Under the pieces are notes generated by a model. The model did no database searches. It was not told the origin of the DNA and saw nothing but the letters and a program-made list of their open reading frames with translations. From the NCBI GenBank assembly GCA_963995505.1, contig OZ023182.1, forward strand, positions 5,510,707 through 5,574,706: a DNA stretch of 64,000 nt. The letters run 5' to 3'. The translations under genes and the position numbers were made by a program. Shown here piece after piece: positions 1-12,794 of the stretch; the stretch's first letter is position 1, and each line of letters opens with the position of its first letter. The stretch comes from Hypericum androsaemum (lineage: Eukaryota; Streptophyta; Magnoliopsida; Malpighiales; Hypericaceae).

Positions 1-66
1 GACAAGCGTCATTTCCGTCTTTCCTTGTTAAGAACCGAGCTCATCTAATTGATTTCCTGTAATCAG

Positions 67-1188
67 GTGAAGATGAGAGTCAAGGAAAGGGTGCGGATGG
101 CAAAATGAAACCCATTTTCTTATTGAGTCCTCCTGGTACTGTGAGCAATAATTCTCAACATGATCATAGCCATCCAATGGTAAGTTGAGCTGTTTGCTTG
201 CAATTTTTTGTGCCTCTCCCCTTGGTAAGTGCTAACATTGTTTTCTTGCTTGCAGGGTCACCCTCCATATTCTTACGGCGAGACTTACTTCGGAGGACTG
301 CTTAGTGCATATGGTCCCCCGTCTATGGTCTGTCTCATCTGACATGTTATGTTTGCTGGTCATCGAGTAGACCTGATTTTTCCATGTTGCTATTACCGTG
401 CATGAGAAGTCGATTCATCTCCATGACAATTCAGAATTGTCAAAGTCCATATAAATGTAGTTTTAAGTTCTGGCATAGTAAACTCTTTAGTGATCTGCTG
501 ATTACTTGTCTTAATAGTCGAGGCTTTGAAATGAGTGTCGATGCTGCTGCTACTACCATTCCTGCTTTGCATGACAGTGTTCAGCTTTAAAACTTGGTCT
601 GATCCAATCTCAGATTGTTCCTGCAATGATGGGGATGACTGGAGCACGAATTCCGCTGCCACTTGATCTAACAAATGACGGGCCCATCTATGTCAATGCA
701 AAGCAGTACAATGGCATCTTGAGGAGGAGACAATCACGGGCGAAACTCGAGGCTAGAAACAAGCTTCTCAAAGCGAGAAAGGTAAAAGCTTCTTAGCTTT
801 TAGCTATCTAGTTGGAAAGCTGTTGTTGGCCTGTGGCCTTGGCTATTTCCTAACCATTTCTCATTCAATGCAGCCGTACCTTCACGAGTCTCGGCATCGT
901 CACGCACTGAATAGGGTTAGGGGATCTGGTGGACGCTTTCTCAGCACGAAGAACCTCCAGCAATCAAACTTATCGTCCGCTGACACCAATCATAGTCGTC
1001 CAGGTTCGGTCCACATGCGTCAAAAGAACCTGTCCCTTGATCTCGAAAGTGACTTCGGAACTGGAGTTTTTGGACAGCAAGATCACCATTTCTCTGAAGC
1101 GTCTACCCATGTTGGTGGTAGTGTCGTAGAGAGCGATGGCAGGTTCATCCATGGCGGGAACCAGCATCGCTTCTCGGCTATCCGGTGA
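67..1188 (+). CDS. NF-YA: NF-YA (CBF-B/HAP2) transcription factor subunit, 3' exons (5' end outside window)
   Basis: DNA-binding subunit of the trimeric CCAAT-box factor NF-Y, acting in the nucleus with NF-YB/NF-YC. Four exons fit the reading frame: 67-179, 256-327, 614-781 and 874-1188, each bounded by AG/GT; the first exon(s) lie before the window. The third exon encodes the subunit-interaction helix, beginning [15 protein letters not shown]. The fourth begins [17 protein letters not shown] and GGRF, the CCAAT-recognition region. The intron between 781 and 874 therefore splits the conserved core between its two halves, as is usual in plant NF-YA genes. The stop is TGA at 1186-1188. About 105 residues follow the domain and are not conserved. 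Family assignment is very secure; which paralogue it is cannot be said. Confidence 0.93.
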
Positions 1189-2820
1189 GGACGGAAATCG
1201 AAGACTGTCTCTCACCGGACGGGCAATTCATCCTTGGCTTTCACCCCTTTACTTCCAGCGATGTTTCGTTTGTGTTGGCATCGAAATTCCATCATGGAAC
1301 CTGCTAAAACACTGATGTCTGTAATATTTGGTTGTGGATACATACTTGGTTTTGTTGAAACGGTATTCTTTTTCTGGAACTCCAAAACTTTGGCCGTTAC
1401 TTTCCCTATTGTTATATATATATTCCAACTTTTCAAGTGCTTGATTGTTTAGAAAATGATAGGGTTAGTTCATAATCTTCATATACATATTTTTTTTAAT
1501 ACAGAATTATGAAATTCTTTTGCAAATACATATAAAAACATGAATGCAACAATTGCTTTTATTTGGCATCCACATTATTACTCTAGATAATATTTTACCT
1601 CCTTTGTTCTCATCATAGTTGAACTTAATCGGACCAATGCTGACCACAAGCAACTTGTATTCGAGTTCAGTATTGAGAACAAATGTGAGACTAAATATCA
1701 TATGTTGAAGAAAAAGAGTGCTGGGCTGTGGTTAGTGGTGACCATGAATTGAATCTGATTGAGATTCAATTTGATTCGAATTAGAACTGGCTCAAACGAA
1801 TTCTAATTCGGATTCGATATTCGAATGCGAATTCATTATCTAAATTCATCAGTTCGTCGAATTATTCATCGAATTGAATTTCTGACTTATTAAAAGAGGA
1901 GAAAAATGGGAGAATTGAAATTTCAAAATTCTCCTTTATCTCTTCCATTCTTCAAATTTGATTTTTTAAAGGTAAATATATTCCTTGAAAAAAAATCTTA
2001 AAAGTACAACAGGACTGAGACAGGTCGCAGAGAGTGCAATACTGCAACATCGAAACAAAGCCTCCAACACTTAAACTCCCAACACACTAAACCCCCCAAC
2101 ACCCTAACTCATATGCAAGGAGCACATGATTGCGACCGCACTCCTCGTTAAAACCATAACGTGGAAAAATTCAATGGGATAAAACTCACCCATGGAAAAA
2201 GTACCATAGGAAAAGTCTCACACGTTAAGCCGCTTACAACAAACTAAGTGGCCAAACCTCATGATACACCCAAGACATAACGACCCAACCCAAATGTCCC
2301 TTAAGTTCGTACGTGCCGACCAAGTTCAAATAAACACCTAACAAGATGACATCAACATCTAACCTCAACTGACCCGCATCGACGCAAGATAGAGAATCAC
2401 ATCCTGTGGACTAAAACCCTACGATTGCTTGGACCAAAGGCACTGTTCTGCAACACACCTCAGCACCGCATAAAATACTTGATCGAATGATAGATCCTTG
2501 TTGTCAAAGGCAGCCTTGTTACGAGCCGGCCAAAAATACCAACATTTTTTTAACGGTATAATATATTCACATTGAATAAAGAGTTACAATACACCAAAAG
2601 CAACTGTTATGAAGGCCAAAATAGTGCAAGTAGTACACACCACCCCGGCTGGATCCACAAACTAGTAGTTCGGGAGGCCTAATCACAAACAACCAGTTTA
2701 ATCACAACTCCAAGAATCAATTACAAGAGAAAAGTCTTGCCCCTGATTCAACTTGAACACCCCGACCTAAGTACACCATTCATCGACAAACCTGAAGATA
2801 GACTTCACGAGGCCGCCACG
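1189..2820. other. NF-YA 3' UTR then AT-rich spacer
   Basis: The first 250 bases are probably NF-YA 3' untranslated sequence. About 1750-1870 is a low-complexity run of GAATT/AATTC words. From 2000 to 2540 lies sequence that reads, on the minus strand, like degraded retroelement terminal sequence (for example TTTTAACGAGG near 2145). I see no credible gene. Confidence 0.4.
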
Positions 2821-5100
2821 TGTCACGACCCGAATTCGAGGTCAATGATCGGCGCTAGACCTCAACCCATTTACAACACAAACGGGTCTAGCCAGCCTCA
2901 AACATAATTTTAAGCTTTACAAAATCATACATGTTTTAAGAACCAAAAAGATTTATAATCATTCTTTACATTTGTCCCAATATCAAATTGAACACTATGG
3001 CTACTGAGCTACTAGACAAAGAACCTGCAAAACTGGAGAGAGAGAGATGAGTGTTTTGGAACACTCCGTAAGCACATAGAACATAACATATCAATTATGT
3101 CAGATACATGTGGGAGAGACAGAACTTAACTATGTCCCACATTAAACCCAACCAATACGAACACAAAGCTAAGACAACAAAAGACCATCTCACAAACATA
3201 ACCAAAATTTTAGATAGACCTTCACAAACATATAACACATATCAGATAAACTTCAGATAGGACTAGATAGTGTCACTCCTACGCCGACACGAGGATACCA
3301 TATCTTAAAGGCACCATCAGAAACCAACCCGCCGGCCAAATATATTATATCAGAATTCTTGTATCCCCAGTATATGTGCACATATGCCAACAGCCCTGGT
3401 TGGTCACGGGTAGACCTCATCATCCGCCATCACACAAACAACGTACCAAATATTTCAAAATTCACATAAATTAAAATATATTGACCACATATCCAAATAC
3501 ATATCAAATCAGCCCCAAGCTAGAAAATACATGTTCTCTAGCTAGACATACACATATGCTACATTTACAAACCAATCAAAGTATGACCAAACATATCATA
3601 TATGAACATGATGACTTCATGACCAAAACTCATATGCATGAGACGCACATACTTAAGTCTGAAACATGCACATGTACCAAACAAACCAATGTTGTCATGA
3701 TCTATATGCTTACCCAATTGAAGATCGCTCGACGAATGCTTATTTCCCGACTTTATTCTCCTTTCAATCCATGGTCCATTATTTACTCATCCACATGTAC
3801 ATAACCTGTACAACATTTATTCATTACCAGAAGTGCACTTACAAATATATTTTACCAAAGAAATTAATACTAAGCACACGATAATTCCAATCACTTCTAA
3901 CATCAAAAAGCAGCCATATAACTTGATATTATACAAAACAAGCCCATATCTTCTTCAAAATATCATTACTTTATTCTTTAATCATTACACCAAGTCCAAA
4001 AATCAACTAAGAAGTCCAAAGAACTACTTTCCAATTCATTATTCATGCACCACCTTATTTCTGAAACTCAGCAGTCAGTCCATTTTGCAACAATGATTTC
4101 GGGTTGATTCCTTTGTCAAAATTGGACAATAATATAGCTTTAGAAATTTCTTTGAACACTCTACAACTTTTATGTTCATAAAAATTCCATTTCCAAGCCG
4201 AAATACGCTTACCGATCACATCTTCTTCAACCACCTCAATTTCAAACCCAGCCAGTCAGTCCCACTTTCAATAGAGCTTTTCTGATGATTCCATCATCCA
4301 AAAAGGGTGTATAATATGCTGTTAGAAAGATTATTGAGTCTTCTATAACTTGTAAGAAAAAACAAAAGTCTAATTCGGAGTCTAAATAGGTATACCAAGT
4401 ACTTCTTCGGCCACCCGCTCAATTAAATACTACAGTAATCTATCTGTAGTTCAAAACTGATTTTTTGTTGATTTCTTGATCCAAATAAAACATATGATAT
4501 ACCGTTAGAAAGATTCTTAAGTCCTCTACAACTTTCAATGAATGCGTGAAAGTCCAAATCAGAGCAGAAGATAACTTACCAAGCTATTTTTTCTTCCCCT
4601 ACTTCTTTCTCTTTCTTCTTGCTCTCTCTCATCTTTCTCTTTTCCTTCAATTTTTTTATGGATAAGTTCGCAAATATCTAGCCTCCTCCTTTTTGGTTTT
4701 GGTTTATAAAAGAGAGTAGATAATTTCTCCATCATGTGTCACCTTTTCAACTCATCCTAATGAGTTTACAAGTGGCGAAGTAGGATTGGTTGCTTGAAAA
4801 ACGTGGCCCAATCAGAAAGTACCTGATTGCAGCTCTGTTTCCACTGTCTTACCTTACTTTTTGTCAAAACTTATCAACAGATAAATTGTCGTATGTCTAG
4901 TTTCTGGATCATATTTATTTGTAGCATTTGGAGCACAATTGAGAAAGATGTGCTCAATTAACTGAACAAAGGTCATCCTGTCCAAAATTGTTCAAGTAAA
5001 ATTATAAAACTCGAGTAGGCTTTGTTGAGCTTGATCAAGAATCCTTAGAAGGATAACTTATATCTATACACACTTCATAAAAGTGTCAAAACATAAATTC
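2821..5100. repeat. Possible LTR-like sequence beginning TGTCACGACCCG; no gene
   Basis: The start TGTCACGACCCG at 2821 resembles the 5' end of many plant Ty3/gypsy long terminal repeats, and a TATA-like TTTATAAAAG sits at 4701-4710. I found no second copy, primer-binding site or coding remnant, so the right limit is a guess. The open frames at 3481-4096 have no recognisable domain and look fortuitous in AT-rich DNA. Confidence 0.3.
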
Positions 5101-5386
5101 TTGTTGAATTAAAGACTGAGAAGTCCAACCGAAGCACTTTAAGAATCAATAATTTGAGTGAGCTGTTTAACCACTTGCTAGGCTTGATCCAAATTACTAG
5201 CATGATAAATTCATGTCTTCCAAAGCTTATAAATCCATTTCTTACCTTTCCACACCATTTTTAGTAAATTTTATTTGGGATCCCGGATGGATAACTTATG
5301 ATCAGCTTCTCACATCATGCTTGCAACTATCCGAGGTAGTCCGATAGACCAAAATGCATTCCTTCCAACTATCTTTGGCACTCTAT

Positions 5387-6600
5387 TTACATAGCAATGT
5401 AATTCCAAATACTAATCCAATAGGTCAAAATGACTAAGTATACTTTACTTAAGTTGGACAAATATGATTGAAGAACTAAGGTATTACACCACAATCCTCT
5501 TGTTTCCTCTCGAAGATGCACTTGTTTCTCATACTCCACAGGCCCTAACACGCTGATTTTGCACAAATTGAACCTCCAAATCAAAGGCCACATACACCAA
5601 ACGACCCCAAATTTGTGCAAGAAGTAGTTCCACACGCTGGCAGCAAATCTACAATGCAAGAAAAGATGGTCTGGTGACTCCAACACGTCACCCCACAAGG
5701 CACAACCAGCTTGAACCCGCTCAATGATGCCATCACGTAATAGGTTATCCCTCATCTTAAGTTTTCCTTGCAACGCCATCCAAAGAAAATAACTTATTCT
5801 AAAGGGGATACGTTTGGAGAAGCTAGACCTCAGTATCCTTGGAGAAGAGAAAGAGAAGCCATCAAACATATTGGCACAGAGATTCCGGACAGAGAACCCA
5901 GCAAAAGGGTTAGGCAACTATCGGAAGCCGTCAACCTCTGCCCGACTAAGCTTAATCTGCCCCAGCGACCTGAGCAATTCCTCCTCAGCCTCCTCCTCCC
6001 ACACAAACCTTCTTCTCAGCCAACCTATGGACCAATTCCATCCACCATCGGACCAGGAGCCTATGTCTTTGACCAACGCAAACTGATTGTTAGCAGACAA
6101 GGGAAACAAGAATGGACAGAGTCTCTGTGAAACCATGGGTTATCCCAAAATTGGGATCTATCCCTGATACCAAGCAACACCCCTACTCAACTCCGCCAGT
6201 GCAAAGAGATAGGAGAGTCCGAAGATATCAGCTTCCACACAGTTACCCACGATGAAGGAAAGAGGAAAGGGGGAGGAGATAGATGGAGTCCTATGAATTC
6301 CTTTGATGATCTTCACCCACAAGGCATTGGGCTCGGTTAAGAATCTCCACCCCCGCTTTAGGAGAAGAGCATCATTTTTTATGTCCAGCTTTATCACCCC
6401 CATACCACTATACTAAATTGGGGCACAAAATTGACACCAAGAGACAAATGTAAGCTTCTTTTGAAGGTCCCCAAACCAAATAAACCTTCTGATCCTCGCC
6501 TCCATCTCCTGAATTACATATTTGGGGATTTGAAAATGGAAAGGAAATAGATAGGGATACACGTAAGCAGTGACTTAATGAGGGTGACCCACCCACCAAG
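5387..6600 (-). mobile_element. Degenerate L1-type LINE ORF2 fragment (RT C-terminal part and zf-RVT)
   Basis: Minus-strand reading gives the region after reverse transcriptase of plant L1-like ORF2. At 6158-6403 is a stretch of the form 'DIKNDALLLKRGWRFLTEP.ALWVKI', and at 5387-5917 the zf-RVT region with C-x-LWG...ESPDHLFLHC. The frames are broken by stops and shifts, so it is a dead copy. It lies head-on to the + strand RT piece at 6660-7028. Confidence 0.75.
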
Positions 6601-6659
6601 GGAGAGCAAATGACCTCATTTTTGCTTTGTTGCGGAGAGTATGAGGAGATTGATTAAAA

Positions 6660-7028
6660 GGGCGGACTTGATGAACTTGATTTAGGGTTTGAGTATTCCG
6701 GGTATGTCCGAGAGGTTGTGTCTTCTCCAGTTTGCGGATGACATGCTTCTCTTCTCCAAGCCCGACACTGATAGCATCTGGAATCTCAAGCACATCCATC
6801 TTCTGTTCTCAGTGGCCTCTGGTTTGGTATTGAATTTTGAAGTGCAATATTGTTGGGGTGAATACCAGCTTTAAGCTCATCTCGGATTGGGCCACGTATT
6901 GGGGATGCAAGATTCAATCTTTGTCGTTTAAGCTCCTCAAGTTGTCGGTTGGTCGTTCTATGCGAAGGCTGTCTCATTGGGATGCTATGTTGGAGTGCTT
7001 GAATAGTAGGCTGGATGATAAATGTTGA
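6660..7028 (+). mobile_element. LINE reverse-transcriptase fragment on the opposite strand
   Basis: The + strand encodes CLLQFADDMLLFSKP, the FADD catalytic box of L1-type reverse transcriptases, followed after a frameshift by the usual downstream region. It ends abruptly near 7028. It either comes from a second LINE or is an inverted piece of the neighbouring one. Confidence 0.7.
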
Positions 7029-7057
7029 GGAAGTAGTTCCACGTGCACCTTAAAAAA

Positions 7058-7128
7058 AATCAAAAACTTGAAAAATCAAATCAAAAAATAAAAAAATTCA
7101 AAAACTTGAAAAATCAAATCAAAAAATA
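7058..7128. repeat. Short tandem duplication, about 39 bp x 2, A-rich
   Basis: A unit containing CAAAAACTTGAAAAATCAAA is present twice back to back. Flanking DNA to 7260 is rich in AATTTGAATT words and can fold into an imperfect hairpin (about 7143-7245). No coding potential. Confidence 0.6.
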
Positions 7129-7381
7129 AAGAATTTGAATTCGGATGAATTCAATTTGAATTTAACGATTCATAATTTGTATTCAAATTCGTCCTTAGAC
7201 GAATAAAATACAAATCATAATTTTGCTAATTTGAATTTGAGAAATTGTAATTCGAATTTGAGTGCCAAATGACATATAGCCTAATAGAACAAGGGGTTGT
7301 CCAAATCAAGGAAATCCACATGGTCCAATTTATGGCAATGTCATGTATAAATAATAGAATAAAATAAATCTCTCTATAACC

Positions 7382-7618
7382 TTAAAAGGTTCACATAAGT
7401 CCCTGTACTTGAAAGTGGTTCACATAAACTCCTGTACTTTTATAATAGGTTAAATAATACCCTGAAAGTATTTTCAGATGATAAGGATGTCACGTGAGTT
7501 GATGATGTGTCACCAGTGACCGAAAAAATATTTTCAGGGTATTATTTGACCCATTTAGAAAAATACAGGGACTTATGTGAACCACTTTCAAGTACAAGGG
7601 CTTATGTGAACTTTTTAA
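7382..7618. mobile_element. MITE-like element with long inverted repeats
   Basis: The left arm from 7382 (TTAAAAGGTTCACATAAGTC) is matched in reverse complement by the right arm ending at 7618 (GGGCTTATGTGAACTTTTTAA). Pairing continues through the CCTGTACTTG and AATAATACCCTGAAA blocks, leaving a loop of about 60 bp around 7480-7530. The size (237 bp), absence of coding sequence and near-complete hairpin fit a miniature inverted-repeat element. I could not settle the target-site duplication or superfamily. Confidence 0.75.
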
Positions 7619-7771
7619 TATAGTAGATGAGCTTATTTCGCGTTTATTCCATAAATAATTTACATTAAAAAATTAAATTTGATTCGATTAGTGGCCAACC
7701 CCGTGGTTCTCCATGCTCGCAACCAAAATGATGAAAAGACCCCCTCGCACTTGAGCGGAAGAAAAACTAAA

Positions 7772-8937
7772 GGGGAAATTACGCTCATGCCCTATTGTTT
7801 GGTATATTCGGTGCTCGCCCCCTTGTATTCCGGTAATCAATTAAAAAATCTCCGAGGTTTGGTTTTATTATACTCTTAGGCCCCTCGCTGACGTCAACGA
7901 TCATTTTATTAATCTTGAAATGACTATTCTATTCCTATAGTCGTCTCCTACCTTCCCTCCTGTAACTCGTCATCTTTCCGGCAACACCCATGGCCAACAT
8001 CTTCAACGCCGGAGCCCTCCAAAACCCAATCACCATTGGACCCATCGTCTTCAACGCCCTTCGTCACCATTGAAACCCATCGTCTTCCAAAAGCCGAAGC
8101 CACTGCCGGAACAAATTGAAGGCAACAAATCGAAATCACGAAACCTGCAAAGCCGAAACACTGTCCTGCAAAGCTGAACACCTTCGTCTTCCTTCTTGGG
8201 TTCGTTGATGCAGGTATCATCGCAGTTCCAAGAGTAGGAAAGGGATGTGGGCCTGTGAAGCCCAGATCTTGGGTTCGTCGATACGGGTATCACCACCGTC
8301 GCAAAGGCATCTCTTCCAAATAGAAGCCCATCCAACAATCGTCTTCCCTGGCTTCGTGGAGAAGTTGGGATACAAGTCAGTTAGGGTTAGCCAGGTCCCC
8401 AGATGCTAAGGTGTCATCAGAAATCCATAACCCAGACCTGTCGAAAACCCTTACCCGAAAAATCTGCATTTCTCTGACCAGCCCTGCCCTTGACTCGACC
8501 GACGAATGACGACGACAACCCACGATTTTAATCTTCATTTCATTTCTATGATTTTAATTTCTTGGTTTCCTTCCTTGTTCTTTTGTATATTTTGGTTGTT
8601 GTCATGATTTGATTTGAAGGTTAGGCTTCAAGATTGGTTCATTTCCGGCGTCGTCGTCGTTTCTGTCGTCGGGATCTACTTTGGGAGGTAGGGAGAGGGG
8701 AGAGGGGAGAGGGGAGAGAGGAGGGAGGAGGGAGAAAGATAAAAGAAATTAATGAATTTTTATTATTTTTTGGAAAGGATAGAAAAATTATTTTATAAAG
8801 AAAATTGATCGCTAACTTCAGCGAGGGGTTTGAGAGTATAATAAAATCAAACTTTAGAGAGTTTTTAATTGATTACCGGAATACAGGTGGCAAACACCCA
8901 ATATACCAAACACCAGGGACATTAGCGTAATTTCTCC
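7772..8937. mobile_element. 1.17-kb element with about 137-bp terminal inverted repeats, Mutator-like
   Basis: The left arm 7772-7907 is the reverse complement of 8801-8937 at roughly 80% identity (for example TGTTTGGTATATT, GTATTCCGGTAATCAATTAA and TTTTATTATACTCT occur in both). The flanks are a candidate 9-bp target duplication: AAAACTAAA (7763-7771) against AGAACTAAA (8938-8946), one mismatch. Long inverted repeats with a 9-bp duplication suggest a non-autonomous Mutator-like element. The internal 890 bp is less AT-rich, with minus-strand open frames of unknown origin and a GGGAGA microsatellite at 8687-8725. No transposase. Its right end lies only about 80 bp before the start codon at 9018. 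Confidence 0.7.
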
Positions 8938-9017
8938 AGAACTAAAACCAACCCGACCCCCCGAAACGACGACGAATCGCGCAAATCGGAAAATCAAATT
9001 AAAATAAAAAAAAGAAA

Positions 9018-11353
9018 ATGGTGTCGTACGTGAGCGCGGTGCTGTACGGCGTCGGAGGGATGGTGGTGGCCGGGGTGGCGCTGCTGGTGGCGTTCCAGGA
9101 GCGGCTGGTGTACGTCCCCGTCTTGCCAGGACTGACGAAGTCGTACCCGATAACGCCGTCGCGGCTCCGTCTCATCTACGAGGACGTTTGGCTCGTCTCC
9201 TCCGACGGCGTCCGCCTCCACGCCTGGTTCATCAAGCTCCTCCCCGATTGCCGAGGTACTTCCCCCTTTTCCCTCTTTCACTTCGAAGTTACTGTTATAA
9301 TTAATTAGTTAGTTAGTTAGTAAGTGTTATGGTTTCGACTGGTTTTAGTTGTGAATTTAGGTGCGGGATACTGAGAGAAAGCGGTTATTATCGTTGGTGC
9401 AGGCCCTACGGTATTGTTCTTCCAGGAGAATGCTGGGAGTATCCTTCTGTTACTGTGATTTTTCTTTTTGGGATTCGAAGGATCCTTAGGGTGTTGTCTC
9501 TCTGTTTCTCTTGTTGTTTGTTGTTGCGGTTGATTTGTGGCCTTAACCGATTGCATTGAAGATATTGCGCATCGTCTTGAGATGGTCCGTGTTATGATTC
9601 AGAGGTTGCAGTGCAATGTGTTCATGCTTTCGTACCGGGGGTAAGTTGTTGTGGATTCAGAGGGAGGATCGGAATTGGCTTTTGCTCCCTTTGTTGTTTG
9701 ATGTGTTTCTATCCTGACAGTTATGGGGCTAGTGACGGATACCCTTCGCAGCCTGGGATTGCTAGAGATGCTCAGGTAATTCTCTCTTGTTGTCTCTTTT
9801 GACCGATTTCTACAGGTGCTGGTTGGACTTGAGTTCTCATTTGGATTGTGTTTCTTTGCGCTGATAGGCCGCATTGGACCACCTTTCTCAAAGAATGGAC
9901 ATCGACACATCTAGGATAATTGTTTTCGGGAGGTCACTTGGGGGCGCTGTTGGGTCTTTACTTGCTAAAAATAATCCTGATAAGGTGCTTTGCTCTCAGT
10001 TCTCATTTCCTTTCACGAGTAGCTCTAATTCTGATATATTATAGGCTAATTTCTCGTGTATATATATCGATATGGGATGGCATCTTGTGTCTGCAAACTT
10101 CTGTTGACTGGTAAATTCATTGGTATACTTCATACCCTTTCATGGCTGGAGTGGTCGTTTATATGCTTTGTGTTACTTGCTAAGTATTTAAAGGGAATGC
10201 TAGATGACGTGTCATATCTCATCAAGCTTTGACTTGTCTTTCAACTGCTTGCATGTCTGTTTGTTAGTACTCCGTATTGATGTTGCTTCTTCATTTTCTC
10301 TGGTTTCTCCTTTTCCAGCTCATTCTCTGTCAATTTGATTTGATTTTGGCCTATTTCTTAGAATGTCCAAAAATGGAACTTCTTGTTATCCTAGTACGTG
10401 ATAATCCGCTCGTATCTATTTGAACACGATGAAGTAGGACAACACTTCGAAACACTGGTTCAATTGAGTTTCACATGTCAGTTTAGTTGCTGCTGTTAGC
10501 TCCTGGAGGTTCCTTTTTCAATGACTTGTCCATGTTACTTTTTGGATGGATTGCTCCAAACCTCATATTGTTGTACCTTCATCATTAATTGATCCTTTTT
10601 AAGAGGTTTCATTAATTTGATCTAAATCCTGGTTTTGAATCATGTGGAAGAGATTAAACTTGTAGATATCTCTCATATTGGCCATCTTAATGTGAAATTT
10701 TCTGTGATTCACAGATATCTGCACTTATATTGGAGAACACTTTTACCTCAATTTTGGATATGGCTGGAGTTCTACTCCCTTTTCTGAAGTGGTTTATTGG
10801 AGACACTGGTTCAAAAGGCCCGAAGGTTCTCAATTTTCTTGTACGCTCCCCATGGAATACTATAGTTGTTGTCGGCCAGGTGGGTGTAACTATGATGGAA
10901 CTGGCATTAATTATCAATGCTATATCCATGTGTTGGATTATGCTACCTAATTTATTGTCTCCCATACACAATAGGCTGTTACATGTTCTCTCTTTTTGAA
11001 ATGCAATTTCAAATCACTGTTATCAGCTATTTGATCAGACTCCTTTGTGACGTGGTGTTCCGGTGACTGACACTGATAATTTCCAATTGCAGATTCAGAA
11101 GCCAATTCTTTTTTTATCTGGGTTGCAAGATGAAATGGTACCTCCGTCACACATGCAAATGCTCTATGCCAAAGCAGCAGCACGCAACAGGGAGTGCATA
11201 TTTGTAGAGTTTCCTAATGGCACGCATATGGATACCTGGCTCACTGGTGGTGATCACTATTGGAGAACTATTCAGCAGTTTATCGAAAAATATACCCCCG
11301 AGGGAAAAGAAATTAAATTTATTAAAGCTGATAAAGGTGGTTCATCTTCTTGA
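9018..11353 (+). CDS. WAV2: Alpha/beta hydrolase, WAV2/Bem46 (ABHD13-like) family, complete, 316 aa
   Basis: Seven exons keep one frame: 9018-9255, 9403-9438, 9562-9640, 9721-9775, 9868-9984, 10715-10879 and 11093-11353. Residues about 5-27 form an N-terminal membrane anchor (VLYGVGGMVVAGVALLVAFQ). The nucleophile elbow GRSLGG lies in exon 5, the acid-loop region LSGLQDEMVPP in exon 7, and the catalytic His is in GTHMDTW. Arabidopsis WAV2, as I remember it, is about 308 residues with a near-identical N-terminus; it negatively regulates root bending, probably at the plasma membrane. The substrate of this hydrolase family is not established. The 36-nt second exon is tiny but restores FFQENAG exactly. 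The ATG at 9018 is the only sensible start. Confidence 0.93.
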
Positions 11354-12794
11354 ATGCTCAACCTATTCCACTACACAGACAGAATGTAGGATGGAAAAGT
11401 GAACTTCCTAGCTTGATGGGAGAGGTAAAACCAAGATGTCATGATTATCGATTAGGTTTGTCGTGATTGGTGTGACTTCAGCACTTCGTCTGGAGTTTAC
11501 ACTAGTTTGTTGTTTGGTTAGGAATTTTACATGACCACTGTAATGCCATAGAAATTGGTCATTTATAATACTTACTTCGTGCAGTGCTCTTAGTTCCCCC
11601 CCATCCTTGTCTTTGTAAATTCTTGGCAATTTCCTGTAAGATCTGCTGGAGATTCTCCTTTTTATTTTGCAATCAAAAGCTCAATTTGAGAAGGTGCTAG
11701 GCGATGTATTTGAATCGGGTGAAGCACAGTAGTTCTCTTTGTTCTCGAGCTTCGACAGATGTGTTGATGCTTCCAATTCTGTTAGGTCCTAACAGCACCG
11801 GTTGATAACATGCTTAGCCGATCAGTTTTGCATCGGCTGGGCTGTCTAATATCTGTTCTCTGCTGAAAGTCAATGTTGCAGGCTGAGGTCACTCATGAGG
11901 CAAACATGCTTGCTGGTCTGCTCCAACATGTGCTGCCAGGTATTCCATAGTTCCTTTTCCTTTTGGAAGGACCAGCATGTCTTATCAGAAAGTTAGTTAT
12001 CGACGGGTCGAATCGTACGTGTAACCCGGAATCCGGGTCCGATTGAAACAAAGATGTGTTGTTCCATTAGAATGTTTCAGATTCCTGTTTGTACCACTAT
12101 TCGTTTCCTGGATGTTGTGAAGTGCTCTTGATCAAACTAGTCACAAACTCTTTCCTTTCCATCTTAAACAATGGGCCTGGCTTTCCTTCCGTTTTTCAAC
12201 AAAGAAAACAACGGGCCTGGCTTTTTCTTCACCTTGATGACCGGACAATGATTTTGTCTTGTTTGGTGCAAAACTAAATTTGTCCAAATTTTACTCCTAA
12301 ATCTAAAAATCGTATCTTACTTATAAAAATTGCAATAAAACACATTTATTATCTTACTTTTTTTACAATACTGACCTTGGCTAACTCATTAATGTATTTC
12401 CTCTTTTGATATTTAATTTCTTTTATTATGTTCTTTTTTATTTTAACGCACTCATAAACAGTTCAACCAGAAGAATAATTGCGTGAAACTTAGTAAAAAT
12501 GGATTGTCGTCGTCTTTAAAACTCTTACCGAATTTGAATTTATGTTGATAGACTGTAAATTCGTTGACAATATATTTACGCTGATTCAAATTCAGCTCGA
12601 CCCAATAAATCATGAACCCTAATCCGTGAAAACCACTTTATTTCACCAAGCGGGGTCGTAAGATTCATTGATCCTCCCATACTGCAAACGGCTACAAAGG
12701 TTGACGAAAGCAGTGGGGTCTACAAAAAATGAATGGTGGCACTACTGGTGATGGGTTAACATCACACGCGAAGATCCTAAACCTTGGCAGCTTC
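11354..12794. other. WAV2-like 3' UTR and spacer
   Basis: Probable 3' untranslated sequence to about 11,950, followed by AT-rich spacer. A short phrase recurs at 12170-12240 (GGGCCTGGCTTT occurs twice). No gene seen. Confidence 0.5.

Noticed and set aside
3481..4096. Open frames of 70-107 codons as small genes
   Set aside because: AT-rich DNA, no domain, no codon structure, overlapping frames; inside probable repeat DNA.
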